Of a stretch of 64,000 bases of DNA, positions 1-6,538 are shown in pieces. How positions within the stretch are numbered: position 1 is the first letter of the stretch; each line of letters begins with the position of its first letter. The position numbers and the translations under genes were made by a program. The notes below the pieces were generated by a model. That model was not told the DNA's origin. It saw only the letters and a list, made by a program, of their open reading frames with translations, and ran no database searches. Location: the NCBI GenBank assembly GCA_910586365.1, contig CAJUGP010000003.1, positions 1-64,000 of the forward strand, in the 5' to 3' direction. Origin of the DNA: an uncultured Christensenella sp. (GTDB lineage Bacteria; Bacillota; Clostridia; Christensenellales; Borkfalkiaceae).

Positions 1-113
1 AACCATGTTTTTGTGTCCCAATTCTTGAACCAATCGGACACCGCGCCCAAAGCAATAACCGCCGCACCCGCGACCGACACAGCCGCTATTGCCGACATTG
101 TGGATTTTTTCAT
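1..113 (-). CDS. Small exported or coat-like protein, truncated by window edge
   Basis: The visible 37 residues start MKKSTMSAIAAVSV and contain one hydrophobic stretch (about residues 5-25) followed by a Trp-rich polar segment (DWFKNWDTKTW). The ATG overlaps the stop of the preceding gene as ATGA, so the two are probably translationally coupled. A short Lys-Lys start plus an Ala/Val/Gly hydrophobic core is what signal peptides and filamentous-phage coat proteins look like. With an HUH initiator upstream this hints at an inovirus-like element, but that is inference. The 3' end lies beyond position 1. Confidence 0.5.
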   Translation of the reverse strand, partial: MKKSTMSAIAAVSVAGAAVIALGAVSDWFKNWDTKTW

Positions 114-379
114 ACGCCCACCGCCGATATATCGCTGTAAACTATGTAATCGCCGTTTTTGCCGTGTTTGGTCTCGCCGTAAAACTCTACGGGCATATCT
201 GCTTTAATGCCTTTAAGTTCGTTATCGTCGCGTACGCGAACTATACTACACTCTGTCGTGTACAAACCCGTATCTTTGTCCTTTTTGCCACCGCAAAATA
301 CCTCGTACACATGAACGGATTTACCGTCTTTTTCGTATGTCGAATGTCCGATTAACTTTCCTTGATACTTTCCTACCAT
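110..379 (-). CDS. 89-residue soluble protein, possible single-strand-binding protein
   Basis: A compact, beta-rich sequence with alternating charged and hydrophobic residues (MVGKYQGKLIGHSTYEKDG...). There is no signal peptide or membrane segment. It lies directly before a coat-like gene with an ATGA overlap and 2 bp after the gene ending at 382. In filamentous phages the ssDNA-binding protein sits at this position, and length and composition would fit. I see no diagnostic motif, so this function is only a positional guess. Confidence 0.55.
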   Translation of the reverse strand: MVGKYQGKLIGHSTYEKDGKSVHVYEVFCGGKKDKDTGLYTTECSIVRVRDDNELKGIKADMPVEFYGETKHGKNGDYIVYSDISAVGV

Positions 380-381
380 GT

Positions 382-660
382 CTATTTTGCTCCTTTGCCC
401 TTATTGGCTTTACGTTCCGCACGTTCGGCGGCTTTTTTGTCCTTGTACGCTTTCTTTTCGGCTTCTGTGGAATTTATGCTTTTCCACACTCGACGGCTTT
501 CGTTTCGCGCGTCGCGCTGTCCGCGAGCATATGCTCGTTGTTCCGCCTCGCTGAAATTACTACTTGCCTTTGTTGCTTTTTCTCCATTAGCTACCGCTGT
601 GTAATGCGATAACTTTTCTTTGAGCGAAAACCTTTTCTTTTTGTCATTTTTACTTGCCAT
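382..660 (-). CDS. Lys/Ala-rich 92-residue protein of unknown function
   Basis: Highly charged (MASKNDKKKRFSLKEK...), rich in Lys, Arg, Glu and Ala, with a predicted long helix in the C-terminal half (EAEKKAYKDKKAAERAERKA). It is preceded by a ribosome-binding site in the 3-bp gap after the 664-828 gene. It belongs to the tightly packed minus-strand run between 1309 and position 1. A nucleic-acid-binding role is plausible from charge alone. Family not recognised. Confidence 0.55.
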   Translation of the reverse strand: MASKNDKKKRFSLKEKLSHYTAVANGEKATKASSNFSEAEQRAYARGQRDARNESRRVWKSINSTEAEKKAYKDKKAAERAERKANKGKGAK

Positions 661-663
661 ATA

Positions 664-828
664 TTATTCCTCCTGCGTGAACGCCGCCGCGATTTTGACT
701 TTTTTATTCGAGCGTTCCCGCTCTCTTGCTTTTGCGCGGTTTTCGTCATGAAGCTTGCCGCGCTTTTTGCAACGCTCCGCTCGATTAAGCTTTTTTTCGA
801 GCGTTATGTAATAATTGTGGTGTGCCAT
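664..828 (-). CDS. Basic 54-residue protein of unknown function
   Basis: I chose the ATG at 826-828 (MAHHNYYITLEKKLN) because AAAAGGGG lies 7-8 bases upstream; the longer reading frame to 924 would overlap the next gene and lacks a site. The protein is almost entirely charged helix (KKRGKLHDENRAKARERERS). It is part of the small-gene operon of the left element. Function unknown. Confidence 0.45.
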   Translation of the reverse strand: MAHHNYYITLEKKLNRAERCKKRGKLHDENRAKARERERSNKKVKIAAAFTQEE

Positions 829-883
829 GCTATTCCCCTTTTTGAGCGATTGGTCGCGCATTTTTGCGTTACCAAGTACGCAT

Positions 884-1063
884 TTACCATACCTTGACGA
901 TATCGAATTTGCGGTGCTGGGCACGCAAAAAACGTTTCAATTCCATGACCGAGCCGACACGATACAGCATTGACGGAACTTTGTCCGTATCGCTTTCGTT
1001 TGCGAACACATACACGTAATACAAATGCGCCATATTCGGCTTGCGTAAGTCTATAAATTTCAT
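884..1063 (-). CDS. 59-residue protein of unknown function
   Basis: A complete frame from ATG 1061-1063 to TAA 884-886, beginning MKFIDLRKPNMAHLYYVYVF and ending KFDIVKVW. It fills an otherwise empty gap of about 250 bp in the operon, which supports it being real. The pattern of short beta-like and helical stretches suggests a small globular protein. No family recognised. Confidence 0.5.
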   Translation of the reverse strand: MKFIDLRKPNMAHLYYVYVFANESDTDKVPSMLYRVGSVMELKRFLRAQHRKFDIVKVW

Positions 1064-1075
1064 ACAGTCACCGCC

Positions 1076-1309
1076 CTATACACCCGAATAGCTGACTACG
1101 CCGCTTATATCAAACCACTGTCCGAAATATGGGGAATACATTGATATACAATCGCCGTATTCGTTACACAACTCAACCCCACAAAGCAAGCAATATAGCT
1201 TAGCGTCATTACTGCAATACTTTGAGGTACGTATCTTTGCTGCACGAATGCTTTTTGCCGTTATGCGTTGTAATTCCATTCCGTGATACTTGATAATGTA
1301 AGTTGCCAT
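1076..1309 (-). CDS. 77-residue Cys-containing protein, first gene of the left operon
   Basis: Starts MATYIIKYHGMELQRITAKS, with several cysteines in the middle (KYCSNDAKLYCLLCGVELCNE), including a CxxC that could bind a metal. It is the first gene of the minus-strand run transcribed away from the operator region at 1320-1410, so it is probably repressed by the XRE protein encoded at 1440. Function unknown. Confidence 0.55.
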   Translation of the reverse strand: MATYIIKYHGMELQRITAKSIRAAKIRTSKYCSNDAKLYCLLCGVELCNEYGDCISMYSPYFGQWFDISGVVSYSGV

Positions 1310-1319
1310 TTCCTTGTCC

Positions 1320-1439
1320 GTCCTTTTAAGTTGATTATTTATAGCTATATCAGCTATAAATAAATTATAGTAGCTATTTTAGCTACAGTCAAGCTATTTT
1401 AGCTACAATTTTATTATAATCATAAAAAAGGAGTAAACT
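1320..1439. promoter_or_regulatory. Divergent promoter with repeated XRE operators
   Basis: The AT-rich spacer between divergent genes carries at least three copies of a palindrome built on TAGCTA (ATAGCTATATCAGCTAT, TAGCTATTTTAGCTA and AGCTATTTTAGCTA). A TATAAT box lies just before the 1440 gene and its AAAAAGGAG ribosome-binding site. This is the classic layout for a repressor controlling itself and the opposing operon. That the XRE protein binds here is inference. Confidence 0.65.
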
Positions 1440-1682
1440 ATGAATAACAAATTACAAAAAACAACTAAGAATTCAAAAACAAAAGAACAATTTTGTAAAA
1501 ATTTAATATCAACACGACAACAGCTTCATTTAACGCAAAAACAAATCGCTGATAAATTAAATTTACCTGTAAGTACATACGCCAATTGGGAACAAGGACG
1601 AACCGAACCAAGCATAGAAGATATTTACCTATTAATTGAACAATTTGATATAGACGCAAATGAATTATTTTCTATAAATTAA
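1440..1682 (+). CDS. XRE-family HTH transcriptional regulator
   Basis: An 80-residue protein with one helix-turn-helix of the Cro/CI type at about residues 20-75: ISTRQQLHLTQKQIADKL, then the SxYANWEQGRTEPSIE recognition region. An AAAAAGGAG site precedes the ATG. It diverges from the 1309-1 operon across repeated operators and is followed by a zinc-ribbon gene. Likely the copy-number or lysogeny repressor of the left element. The AT-rich codon use contrasts with the GC-rich neighbours on the right. Confidence 0.85.
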   Translation: MNNKLQKTTKNSKTKEQFCKNLISTRQQLHLTQKQIADKLNLPVSTYANWEQGRTEPSIEDIYLLIEQFDIDANELFSIN

Positions 1683-1743
1683 ATTCACTAAAATAATTTA
1701 GTTGTTTTTGTGATTTGCAATTTTTTGCAAGGAGGTAAAAACA

Positions 1744-1953
1744 ATGAATTGTATTAAATGTAAAGTCTATTTGACAGAAGAGGAAGAAAGGCAATATAAA
1801 AATCATTGTAAAGTATGTTACAGAAAAGAAAATGGCTTATGCGTTAAGTGTGGGAAAATTCTTGATAAATTTCAATTAGTAAATGGTTATTACAAATGTT
1901 TTTCTTGTTACAAGAGATATAAAGAAATACAGCAATTATATGATTTACCTTAA
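1744..1953 (+). CDS. Small zinc-ribbon-like protein
   Basis: A 69-residue protein with four CxxC pairs (CIKC, CKVC, CVKC, CFSC), which look like two zinc-binding knuckles. AAGGAGG precedes the start. It follows the XRE gene on the same strand and ends just before a strong bidirectional terminator, so the two probably form one transcript. Such small zinc-ribbon proteins are common in plasmids and phages, but I cannot assign a role. Confidence 0.65.
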   Translation: MNCIKCKVYLTEEEERQYKNHCKVCYRKENGLCVKCGKILDKFQLVNGYYKCFSCYKRYKEIQQLYDLP

Positions 1954-1966
1954 AATCAATTAGACT

Positions 1967-2004
1967 ATTAAAGCACTGTTGAACCAAATCAACAGTGCTT
2001 TAAT
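1967..2004. terminator. Bidirectional hairpin terminator
   Basis: A perfect 16-bp stem (ATTAAAGCACTGTTGA and its complement) with loop ACCAAA. It separates the convergent zinc-ribbon and replication genes. The stop codon of the initiator gene lies inside the stem, so it can serve both strands. Confidence 0.8.
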
Positions 2005-3232
2005 CTATCAACCCTATTTCGCGGCAATAGTCCTCGTCGCTAATTTTATTAGCGCACGTTTTGACAGCCATATTAGCGTACATTTCGTCTAATATGGCTT
2101 GTTCCTCACATTGAAACGGTTTGTAATCGTAATGCGGAGGTCTGAACTCGCGCATTGTCTTGAATATTTTGCGTTGCATTCGATTGCGTTCGTATTGCCA
2201 ATCGATTTTACTATCAAGTGTCCTTATCGTCAAGTAAGGACACGCGCCCGACGGCGCGGCGGCGCAGGCTTGACCCGCCCGCGCCGTCGGGGCTGCGAGC
2301 TGCCGCACGTTCCTTTGCGTTTGTTCGCTGTTTTGCTCCGCATTCACTATGCCGTTGCCGTCGCTTGTGAGCACGGCGAACTTTTTGCTTGTGTCCGCAT
2401 ACGACACTAAATAAACGTTAAGGTCTATGCCGTCAAGACATTTTTCCGTCGGGGTTATTCGCTTTTCTATTATCGGACGCTTTATGTTATTACTCACGTA
2501 ATAGCGGCGTTTGCCGAAAAATCTATCCTCGTAATGCTGTTTAGATATATACTTGCATATATAATGCTTACTTGCTTCGCCGTTCGCTATTACGCTCAAC
2601 GTACTGTAACCGAGCTTCCACCGTTCAACGTTGAATATTTGATGCCCGTGCTTGAATATCAAATCGCCCTTTTTGTGCCGTCCTTTACGCTTTGCGTATC
2701 GAGCGGGAACGGCTTTCAGTTCTTCCATTGTTACGCCGCCTATGAGCAAATGGAAATGCAGTCCGCCGTCTTTATGGTATTCGGGGACTGCCACATAATA
2801 CATTTGCGGAAACTTTTTCCGCAAATAGTTTTGAAATTGCGTGAACTTACGCTTGACTTTGCTATCGTTTAATCGGTCGATTTTCTCTTTGTCAAACGTC
2901 CATGTAACGAAATATTGAAAATCGTTACAGCGGCATATATCGTATAATGCGTTGCAGCTTCGGTGTGCCGAGCGGACTATGTTTTGTACGTTGCGTAATT
3001 GTAATTCGTATTCGAGTATTCGGAGTTTACGTAAGTATTTCGGGTCAAATAACGATATCTTTGCTAATTTGCGCTTTAAGTTTTCTCTATGCGCTTCGCG
3101 CTTAATTTTGTTTATTGCTTTACTTTTTATTGCGTTTACTATTGATGTGATTGTTATTTCGGGGTTATGCTTAATTCGAATTTCGTCGCTGCCGTCGGCA
3201 AACACTTTGCGCGTTATGTACGCTACTTGCAT
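2000..3232 (-). CDS. HUH-type rolling-circle replication initiator
   Basis: A 410-residue protein with the three HUH endonuclease motifs in order: motif 1 FQYFVTWTF, metal-binding motif 2 GGLHFHLLIGG, and motif 3 HYICKYISKQ with the likely catalytic tyrosine. This matches the G2P/REP-like initiators of filamentous phages and small Gram-positive replicons. It would nick the double-strand origin and prime rolling-circle replication. The start follows a CGGAG site. The C-terminal part, after about residue 300, is low-complexity and contains a GC-rich hairpin at 2247-2291. Family call firm; phage versus plasmid origin is open. Confidence 0.85.
   Translation of the reverse strand: MQVAYITRKVFADGSDEIRIKHNPEITITSIVNAIKSKAINKIKREAHRENLKRKLAKISLFDPKYLRKLRILEYELQLRNVQNIVRSAHRSCNALYDICRCNDFQYFVTWTFDKEKIDRLNDSKVKRKFTQFQNYLRKKFPQMYYVAVPEYHKDGGLHFHLLIGGVTMEELKAVPARYAKRKGRHKKGDLIFKHGHQIFNVERWKLGYSTLSVIANGEASKHYICKYISKQHYEDRFFGKRRYYVSNNIKRPIIEKRITPTEKCLDGIDLNVYLVSYADTSKKFAVLTSDGNGIVNAEQNSEQTQRNVRQLAAPTARAGQACAAAPSGACPYLTIRTLDSKIDWQYERNRMQRKIFKTMREFRPPHYDYKPFQCEEQAILDEMYANMAVKTCANKISDEDYCREIGLID
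2247..2291. repeat. GC-rich stem-loop inside initiator gene (H1)
   Basis: A perfect 13-bp stem (CCCGACGGCGCGG at 2247-2259 with its complement at 2279-2291) encloses a loop containing CGGCGCAGGCTT. The same loop 12-mer occurs in a second, otherwise different stem-loop at 52873-52939. It may be a replication or packaging signal, or a mobile structural repeat. Confidence 0.7.
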
Positions 3233-3400
3233 TCGTGCTTGCTCCGTGTAGTTATTTCGAGTTGTCGAGCAAGGGCTGTTCGCCCTTGTGCTCGGTCGTG
3301 GGTTGTTGCTTACGTGAGAGAGTTGACAAGAGGGTAGGCGGGTTGTCGGGCGAGGGGTCGCGCTTTTGGTGTTTGCTCCCGTTCTCGTTCCCGTATGCCG
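3233..3400. other. Intergenic region with hairpin
   Basis: No convincing gene. A hairpin at 3267-3293 (AAGGGC, loop TGTTC, GCCCTT, with an outer GAGC/GCTC pair across a 2-base bulge) lies just upstream of the initiator gene. A promoter or a double-strand origin would be expected in such a place, but I cannot identify a nick site. Confidence 0.35.
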
Positions 3401-3973
3401 TCACGGCGCGCCGCATAGCTCGCTTCGCTCGGCGGCACGTCGTTCCAGCTCGTTGCCGTCCGCTCCGTCTTGACGGGCGTTACGGCATGTTTTATGCCGT
3501 TTTTCGGCTGTTTTGCTCGCTTCGGCTTCGAATCCCGGTAACAGCTCGCCGAGCGTTACACCGTCGTTATCGCGCTTGCCACGTTTGCCGTATATCGGCG
3601 CGTCTATGCTTATGCACTGCGTTTTGTAATCGCTCGAAAGTAATTTGCGATTATGATTGTACACATACGAATAACCGCCATCACGGACATAAGCGAATGA
3701 TTTATACACGAAATAAGACATTGTTTTGCCACTGCTTACGGGCGTTTGCTCGGACAGCTTGAAGCAATCGCAGTCCACCCACACGCCGTTTATCATGTCG
3801 CGTTCCCAACCCTTGTACGCCTCGTATTTTTTCGCGTAGTTATACGCCATGCGCCGTATGCGGTCGGCGTTGTCCGCATACCATTTATTCCGCGCTTGAA
3901 TATCGCTGTTGCGGATTGCTTCGCACTGCTCCGCGCTCGTTTTCCAGCCGTGCCAAAAGTCTTTGTTTGCCAT
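3401..3973 (-). pseudogene. Sigma-factor-like gene, N-terminal half (split by integration)
   Basis: Starts at MANKDFWHGWKTSAEQ behind AAGGAG. Residues about 25-110 look like sigma-70 region 2 (ADRIRRMAYNYAKKYEAYKG...), followed by the usual linker (CISIDAPI...LGELLPG). At the 30-bp repeat (3518-3547) the sequence leaves the family: the following 39 codons to the stop at 3401 do not resemble region 4. The missing region-4 half lies at 52787-53393 after an identical repeat. Joining the two across the repeat restores a plausible complete protein, so the truncation reflects integration. Confidence 0.7.
3518..3547. repeat. 30-bp direct repeat, left copy (element junction L)
   Basis: Identical to 53364-53393 in the same orientation; the sequences diverge immediately on both sides. 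On the minus strand it encodes ELLPGFEAEA of the sigma-like gene. On the plus strand it contains TTCGAATCCCGG, resembling a tRNA T-arm. Interpreted as the left junction of an integrated circular element. Confidence 0.8.
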
Positions 3974-4104
3974 GTGTTTTACTCCTTGTATGTGATTTAC
4001 TAACATTGTCAGTAACGGTATTATAATACCGACGGTGTTAGTAAGTCAAGCATTTTACCGACATTGGTAGTATAATTATTACAATCACAAAGGAGTTTGA
4101 AAAT
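3974..4104. promoter_or_regulatory. Divergent operator/promoter between sigma-like and XRE genes
   Basis: Repeats built on TACCGACATTGGTA and TACCGACGGTGTTAGTA, and their complements, fill 4005-4070. A TATAAT box at 4071-4076 faces the XRE gene and another AT-rich box faces the sigma-like gene. AAAGGAG precedes the XRE start. Likely autoregulated by the 4105 protein. Confidence 0.6.
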
Positions 4105-4395
4105 ATGGTATCACTTGAACAAATTCGCGCTAAACTACTTGAAGCAATTCGCACAAGCGGAATGACACAAGCGGAACTTGCAAAGCGTGTCGGGGTAATA
4201 CAGCAATCAATAGCCGCATATCTACATCAAGGCAAGATGCCCGCGCTTGATACATTTGCTAACTTGTGCGCCGTTCTCGACCTTGACGCTAACGAAATTC
4301 TTTGCATTTCCGAGTACACCGCGCCGAAGCAAAAGACGGTTACGGTATCGAACAGCTTCAACAACAATTCGGGCAAAATCGACTTTAAAGCATAG
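4105..4395 (+). CDS. XRE-family HTH regulator
   Basis: A 96-residue protein with an N-terminal helix-turn-helix (GMTQAELAKRVGVIQQSIAAYL, residues about 18-40) and a short polar tail rich in Asn and Ser. It is divergent from the sigma-like gene across repeated operators. Its layout parallels the 1440 regulator of the neighbouring element, but the two proteins are not obviously close. Probably the repressor of the roughly 2.6-kb replicon. Confidence 0.85.
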   Translation: MVSLEQIRAKLLEAIRTSGMTQAELAKRVGVIQQSIAAYLHQGKMPALDTFANLCAVLDLDANEILCISEYTAPKQKTVTVSNSFNNNSGKIDFKA

Positions 4396-4460
4396 CCTTT
4401 CGGGGTAGTGCATACCCTTGTTATATTTCTATATTTGTCTGACAAAAACAACAATTTTAT

Positions 4461-4716
4461 GCCGTTATTCGTGGTAACGGCATAACCGCGCCCGATTTTC
4501 GGGCGTTGCTCCTTCGCTCACAAGCGTTTCCGTTAGTCGCGCTCGCTCGTGGGCGGAGTAACTAAGAGAGCGTAAGGCACATAGTGCGCTTACGCTCTCG
4601 GGTGGTAATTATCGGTGTTGTCGGGTGTTCGGCGTTTTACTTGTCAACGGTCGCTTTTTATCTCCCGTTAGGCATAAAGCCGCGACCCCTACGGGGCAAG
4701 CCGTTGACAAGTAAAA
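4461..4716. repeat. Cluster of strong stem-loops in non-coding region (candidate origin)
   Basis: In about 330 bp without a gene (4396-4725) there are four inverted repeats. GCCGTTA is at 4461-4467 with its complement at 4475-4481. CGCCCGA lies at 4489-4505 with a 3-base loop. There is an almost perfect 15-bp cruciform at 4566-4599 (GAGAGCGTAAG arm, inner GCAC/GTGC). A 16-bp inverted repeat TTTTACTTGTCAACGG at 4635-4650 pairs with 4701-4716. Such density is typical of single-strand or double-strand origins of rolling-circle replicons. The initiator gene ends at 4726. Confidence 0.6.
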
Positions 4717-4725
4717 GCGCATTGG

Positions 4726-5316
4726 TTAATCATGTCCGCTGTTGCCGTTTCGGTATGTATTATTTCGCAACATACATTCGTATGCACGTTCGTATGCTAT
4801 GTACTGCTGTATCGGTATAAGACCTTGCCACACAAGGTGTTGAAAGGCTATACCGTCTTCGGCGGCTTGCCGTATTTGCGCAAAGCGGTTATATGGCGAA
4901 TAGTCTATTGTGTGCGTGAGTTCGCGCAAATAGTCGCTGTCCGATACCTTGAAATCGGCTTGCGTGTAATGGTATTTCCGCGACTGTCCGCGCTGGGCGA
5001 GATAGCCGACATCATGGAGCGCGTACAAGTACCAATCGCCGAATTTTGACGAGCGGAACATGATACACCCGAGCGGTTTGCCGTCAGGTTTTGTCGGGTC
5101 GAGCTCGGTCAAATAGTCTTGTACTTGGTCGGTATTTATCGTGCCGTTCGGTATGATTAACAAGTGCTTATGCTTCTTTGTTTCGTCGTCTTCGGGCAAG
5201 TGTTCGATAAAGGCGTAGAACTCTATTTTGCGCTTCGTCATAAGCTCGTCGAGCTTGGCAGTCAAGTACTCGTCGGTGTTGTAGCTGATAGTGCTAAACG
5301 GTTTGCTTGTCCTCAT
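4726..5316 (-). CDS. RepB-like rolling-circle replication initiator
   Basis: A 196-residue protein resembling plasmid Rep_2/RepB initiators: HUH motif KHKHLLIIP at about residues 53-61, then WYLYALHDVGYLAQRGQ with candidate catalytic tyrosines and the family-like GQSRKYHYTQADF. I chose ATG 5314-5316 because AAAGGA precedes it and it overlaps the stop of the upstream ribbon-helix-helix gene as ATGA. It would nick the plus origin of the small replicon. It is unrelated in detail to the larger HUH protein at 2000-3232, so two different replicons lie side by side. Confidence 0.75.
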   Translation of the reverse strand: MRTSKPFSTISYNTDEYLTAKLDELMTKRKIEFYAFIEHLPEDDETKKHKHLLIIPNGTINTDQVQDYLTELDPTKPDGKPLGCIMFRSSKFGDWYLYALHDVGYLAQRGQSRKYHYTQADFKVSDSDYLRELTHTIDYSPYNRFAQIRQAAEDGIAFQHLVWQGLIPIQQYIAYERAYECMLRNNTYRNGNSGHD

Positions 5317-5498
5317 GTCGGCGTGTCCTTTTTTGCGGTGCTGGTCGCGCATTTCGCGCTAATGATTGCGTTTTGCACGAGTAGTCGAACGTATTCCGAT
5401 ACAGTCATGCCGAGCCGTTGCGCAGTGTTGTATAGATATTCGAAATCGCTTGCGGTAAGCCGAAAAGCGACTTGTCGTGTCTTATTCTCGGTCAGCAT
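5313..5498 (-). CDS. Ribbon-helix-helix protein (CopG/MobC-like)
   Basis: A 61-residue protein beginning MLTENKTRQVAFRLTASDFE, followed by YLYNTAQRLGMTVSEYVRLLV: a beta strand and two helices, as in CopG/Arc-type DNA-binding proteins and MobC accessory proteins. AAGGGGG precedes the start. It is coupled to the RepB-like gene by ATGA, the arrangement seen in copy-control operons such as copG-repB. Most likely a copy-number repressor; a mobilisation accessory role is the alternative. Confidence 0.7.
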   Translation of the reverse strand: MLTENKTRQVAFRLTASDFEYLYNTAQRLGMTVSEYVRLLVQNAIISAKCATSTAKKDTPT

Positions 5499-5518
5499 TT
5501 TCGCCCCCTTGCGGTAAA

Positions 5519-5545
5519 CGGGTTCGAGTCCCACTATCTCCACCA
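5519..5545 (+). other. tRNA/tmRNA 3'-end-like fragment
   Basis: The plus strand reads as a T-loop (GGGTTCGAGTCCC) followed by TATCTCC, A and CCA, which is how tRNA or tmRNA genes end. No matching acceptor strand GGAGATA or tRNA body lies upstream; that space holds the ribbon-helix-helix gene. It is probably a displaced 3' end or an attP-type mimic left by an earlier integration event. Confidence 0.55.
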
Positions 5546-5564
5546 TTGGGGGCGCAGTCGAACA

Positions 5565-5600
5565 CTGGGGGCTGTTTGTGTACAGTACCGGGTTCGTTGC
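5565..5600. other. Proposed attL around core TGTACA
   Basis: TGTACA at 5579-5584, flanked by CTGTTTG on the replicon side and GTACCGGG on the phage side. It lies between the tRNA-like fragment and the hicB terminator, where the prophage gene content starts. The assignment depends on the match with 52781-52786; a core this short is only suggestive. Confidence 0.5.
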
Positions 5601-5631
5601 ATCCATACCATTACCGACGCCGTAAGGCGCC

Positions 5632-5675
5632 AAAAAGAAAAGCCCCACCGCGGAAGCGGCAGGGCTTTTTCTTTT
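5632..5675. terminator. Terminator downstream of hicB
   Basis: Inverted arms AAAAGAAAAGCCC and GGGCTTTTTCTTTT around an inner CCGC-GGAA-GCGG hairpin. It lies 9 bp beyond the hicB stop and marks the end of the leftmost prophage operon; U-rich tails are present for both directions. Confidence 0.75.
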
Positions 5676-5683
5676 GTGTTGAT

Positions 5684-6160
5684 TTAGTAAGCGGTGGCGC
5701 CGTCTGCATAGAACACACGCCAGTCGAAGCCGAGCAAGAGCCCGATGCGCTTCGCCATATCAGGTGAAGGGGTTTTCTTCCCGCTGATGATATAAGTGAA
5801 GTATGAGCGGTCAACGCCTAAGATGAGCGCCGCCTGATTTTTGTTAAGGTTGCGCTGCGCGAGCCCGTTCTCGACTTCCACGGCCGCGCGGAACTTTACC
5901 GCGTCCTCGCTTTCGTAGGGTTCAGCTTTTACGAGAGTCACAAAATCGTCGCCTTCGACTTTAATATCGGAGACTGCGCTCGGGGCGGGTTGCTCTTGCT
6001 GTTCATCGTCAAACCATACAAACAGCGCATCGCCCGCCATAACAACAGCTTCCTCGAGTGTATCGGCTTCGGTTACACAGCCGGGCAGATCAGGAAATTC
6101 CACCCAGTAACCACCTTCTTCGGCTTTGTGAAAGACTGCAGGGTAAATTATATTTTTCAT
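5684..6160 (-). CDS. hicB: HicB-family antitoxin with C-terminal HTH
   Basis: A 158-residue protein. Residues 1-60 form the HicB fold (YPAVFHKAEEGGYWVEFPDL, then PGCVTEADTLEEAV). Residues about 95-150 form a Cro-like helix-turn-helix (LNKNQAALILGVDRSYFTYIISG). It neutralises the HicA mRNA interferase encoded just upstream and should repress the operon through its HTH. The toxin gene comes first, as is common for hicAB. It sits at the extreme prophage end outside the late operon, so it probably serves lysogen maintenance or defence. Confidence 0.9.
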   Translation of the reverse strand: MKNIIYPAVFHKAEEGGYWVEFPDLPGCVTEADTLEEAVVMAGDALFVWFDDEQQEQPAPSAVSDIKVEGDDFVTLVKAEPYESEDAVKFRAAVEVENGLAQRNLNKNQAALILGVDRSYFTYIISGKKTPSPDMAKRIGLLLGFDWRVFYADGATAY

Positions 6161-6198
6161 GTTTTTATCTCCTTATTTTTATTTTGTGCAGGTAGGGC

Positions 6199-6390
6199 TT
6201 ATTTCAGCCCTGCCTGCTTGAGTATCGCTTGTTCGGTTCCTTTTTTCAGCTCCTTGCTGTGCATTGGCACCGTTGTCTGTTTTCCCGTTTGTGGGTTTCG
6301 CAGTCTCAGGTGCGAGGTTCCCGGTTGTCGAACTTCTTCGAAGCCGTTCGCCTTTAAGTATTTGACCATTTCTTTCGGTGTCATTGGCAT
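6199..6390 (-). CDS. hicA: HicA-family mRNA interferase toxin
   Basis: A 63-residue double-stranded-RNA-binding-like toxin. It has MTPKEMVKYLKANGFEEVRQ, then the catalytic-His segment PGTSHLRLRNP, and the typical end VPMHSKELKKGTEQAILKQ. HicA enzymes cleave mRNA, and the histidine in the GxSH segment is the usual active residue. AGGAGGT lies upstream of the ATG. It is 38 bp ahead of hicB and shares its promoter at 6418-6447. Confidence 0.9.
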   Translation of the reverse strand: MPMTPKEMVKYLKANGFEEVRQPGTSHLRLRNPQTGKQTTVPMHSKELKKGTEQAILKQAGLK

Positions 6391-6417
6391 CTGTTACCAC
6401 CTCCTGTTTACATTCTT

Positions 6418-6447
6418 ATTATACTACTTTGTTGACCGAAAGTCAAC
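6418..6447 (-). promoter_or_regulatory. hicAB promoter with operator over the -35 box
   Basis: On the minus strand a -35 TTGACT and a -10 TATAAT are 17 bp apart. The -35 lies in the palindrome GTTGACTTTCGGTCAAC (6431-6447), a good candidate HicB operator that would block RNA polymerase. Confidence 0.75.
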
Positions 6448-6496
6448 ACTTTTTCGCAAGAAAATTGCGATTTTTTTAATTTTTTTGCAAAAAGAA

Positions 6497-6536
6497 AAAG
6501 CCCGCAGGACGGCGTGTATTTCCGTCTGCGGGCTTT
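6497..6536 (-). terminator. Late operon terminator
   Basis: Stem AAAGCCCGCAG with its complement CTGCGGGCTTT, extended by an inner ACGG/CCGT pair, followed on the minus strand by a T-rich stretch. It lies 3 bp after the stop of the holin-like gene and should end the long late transcript. Confidence 0.8.
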
Positions 6537-6538
6537 GT

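Noticed and set aside
3518..3547. Xer/dif-type recombination site
   Set aside because: The repeat lacks the XerC/XerD arm pattern and the AT-rich core typical of dif sites.
3235..3762. 175-codon plus-strand frame
   Set aside because: It runs antisense over the sigma fragment and intergenic region, is Arg/Cys-rich without domain pattern, and lacks a ribosome-binding site.
5470..5545. A complete tRNA or tmRNA gene ending at 5545
   Set aside because: Only the T-arm and 3' end are present; no acceptor strand GGAGATA, D-arm or anticodon arm upstream, and the T-stem pairs poorly on its outer side.
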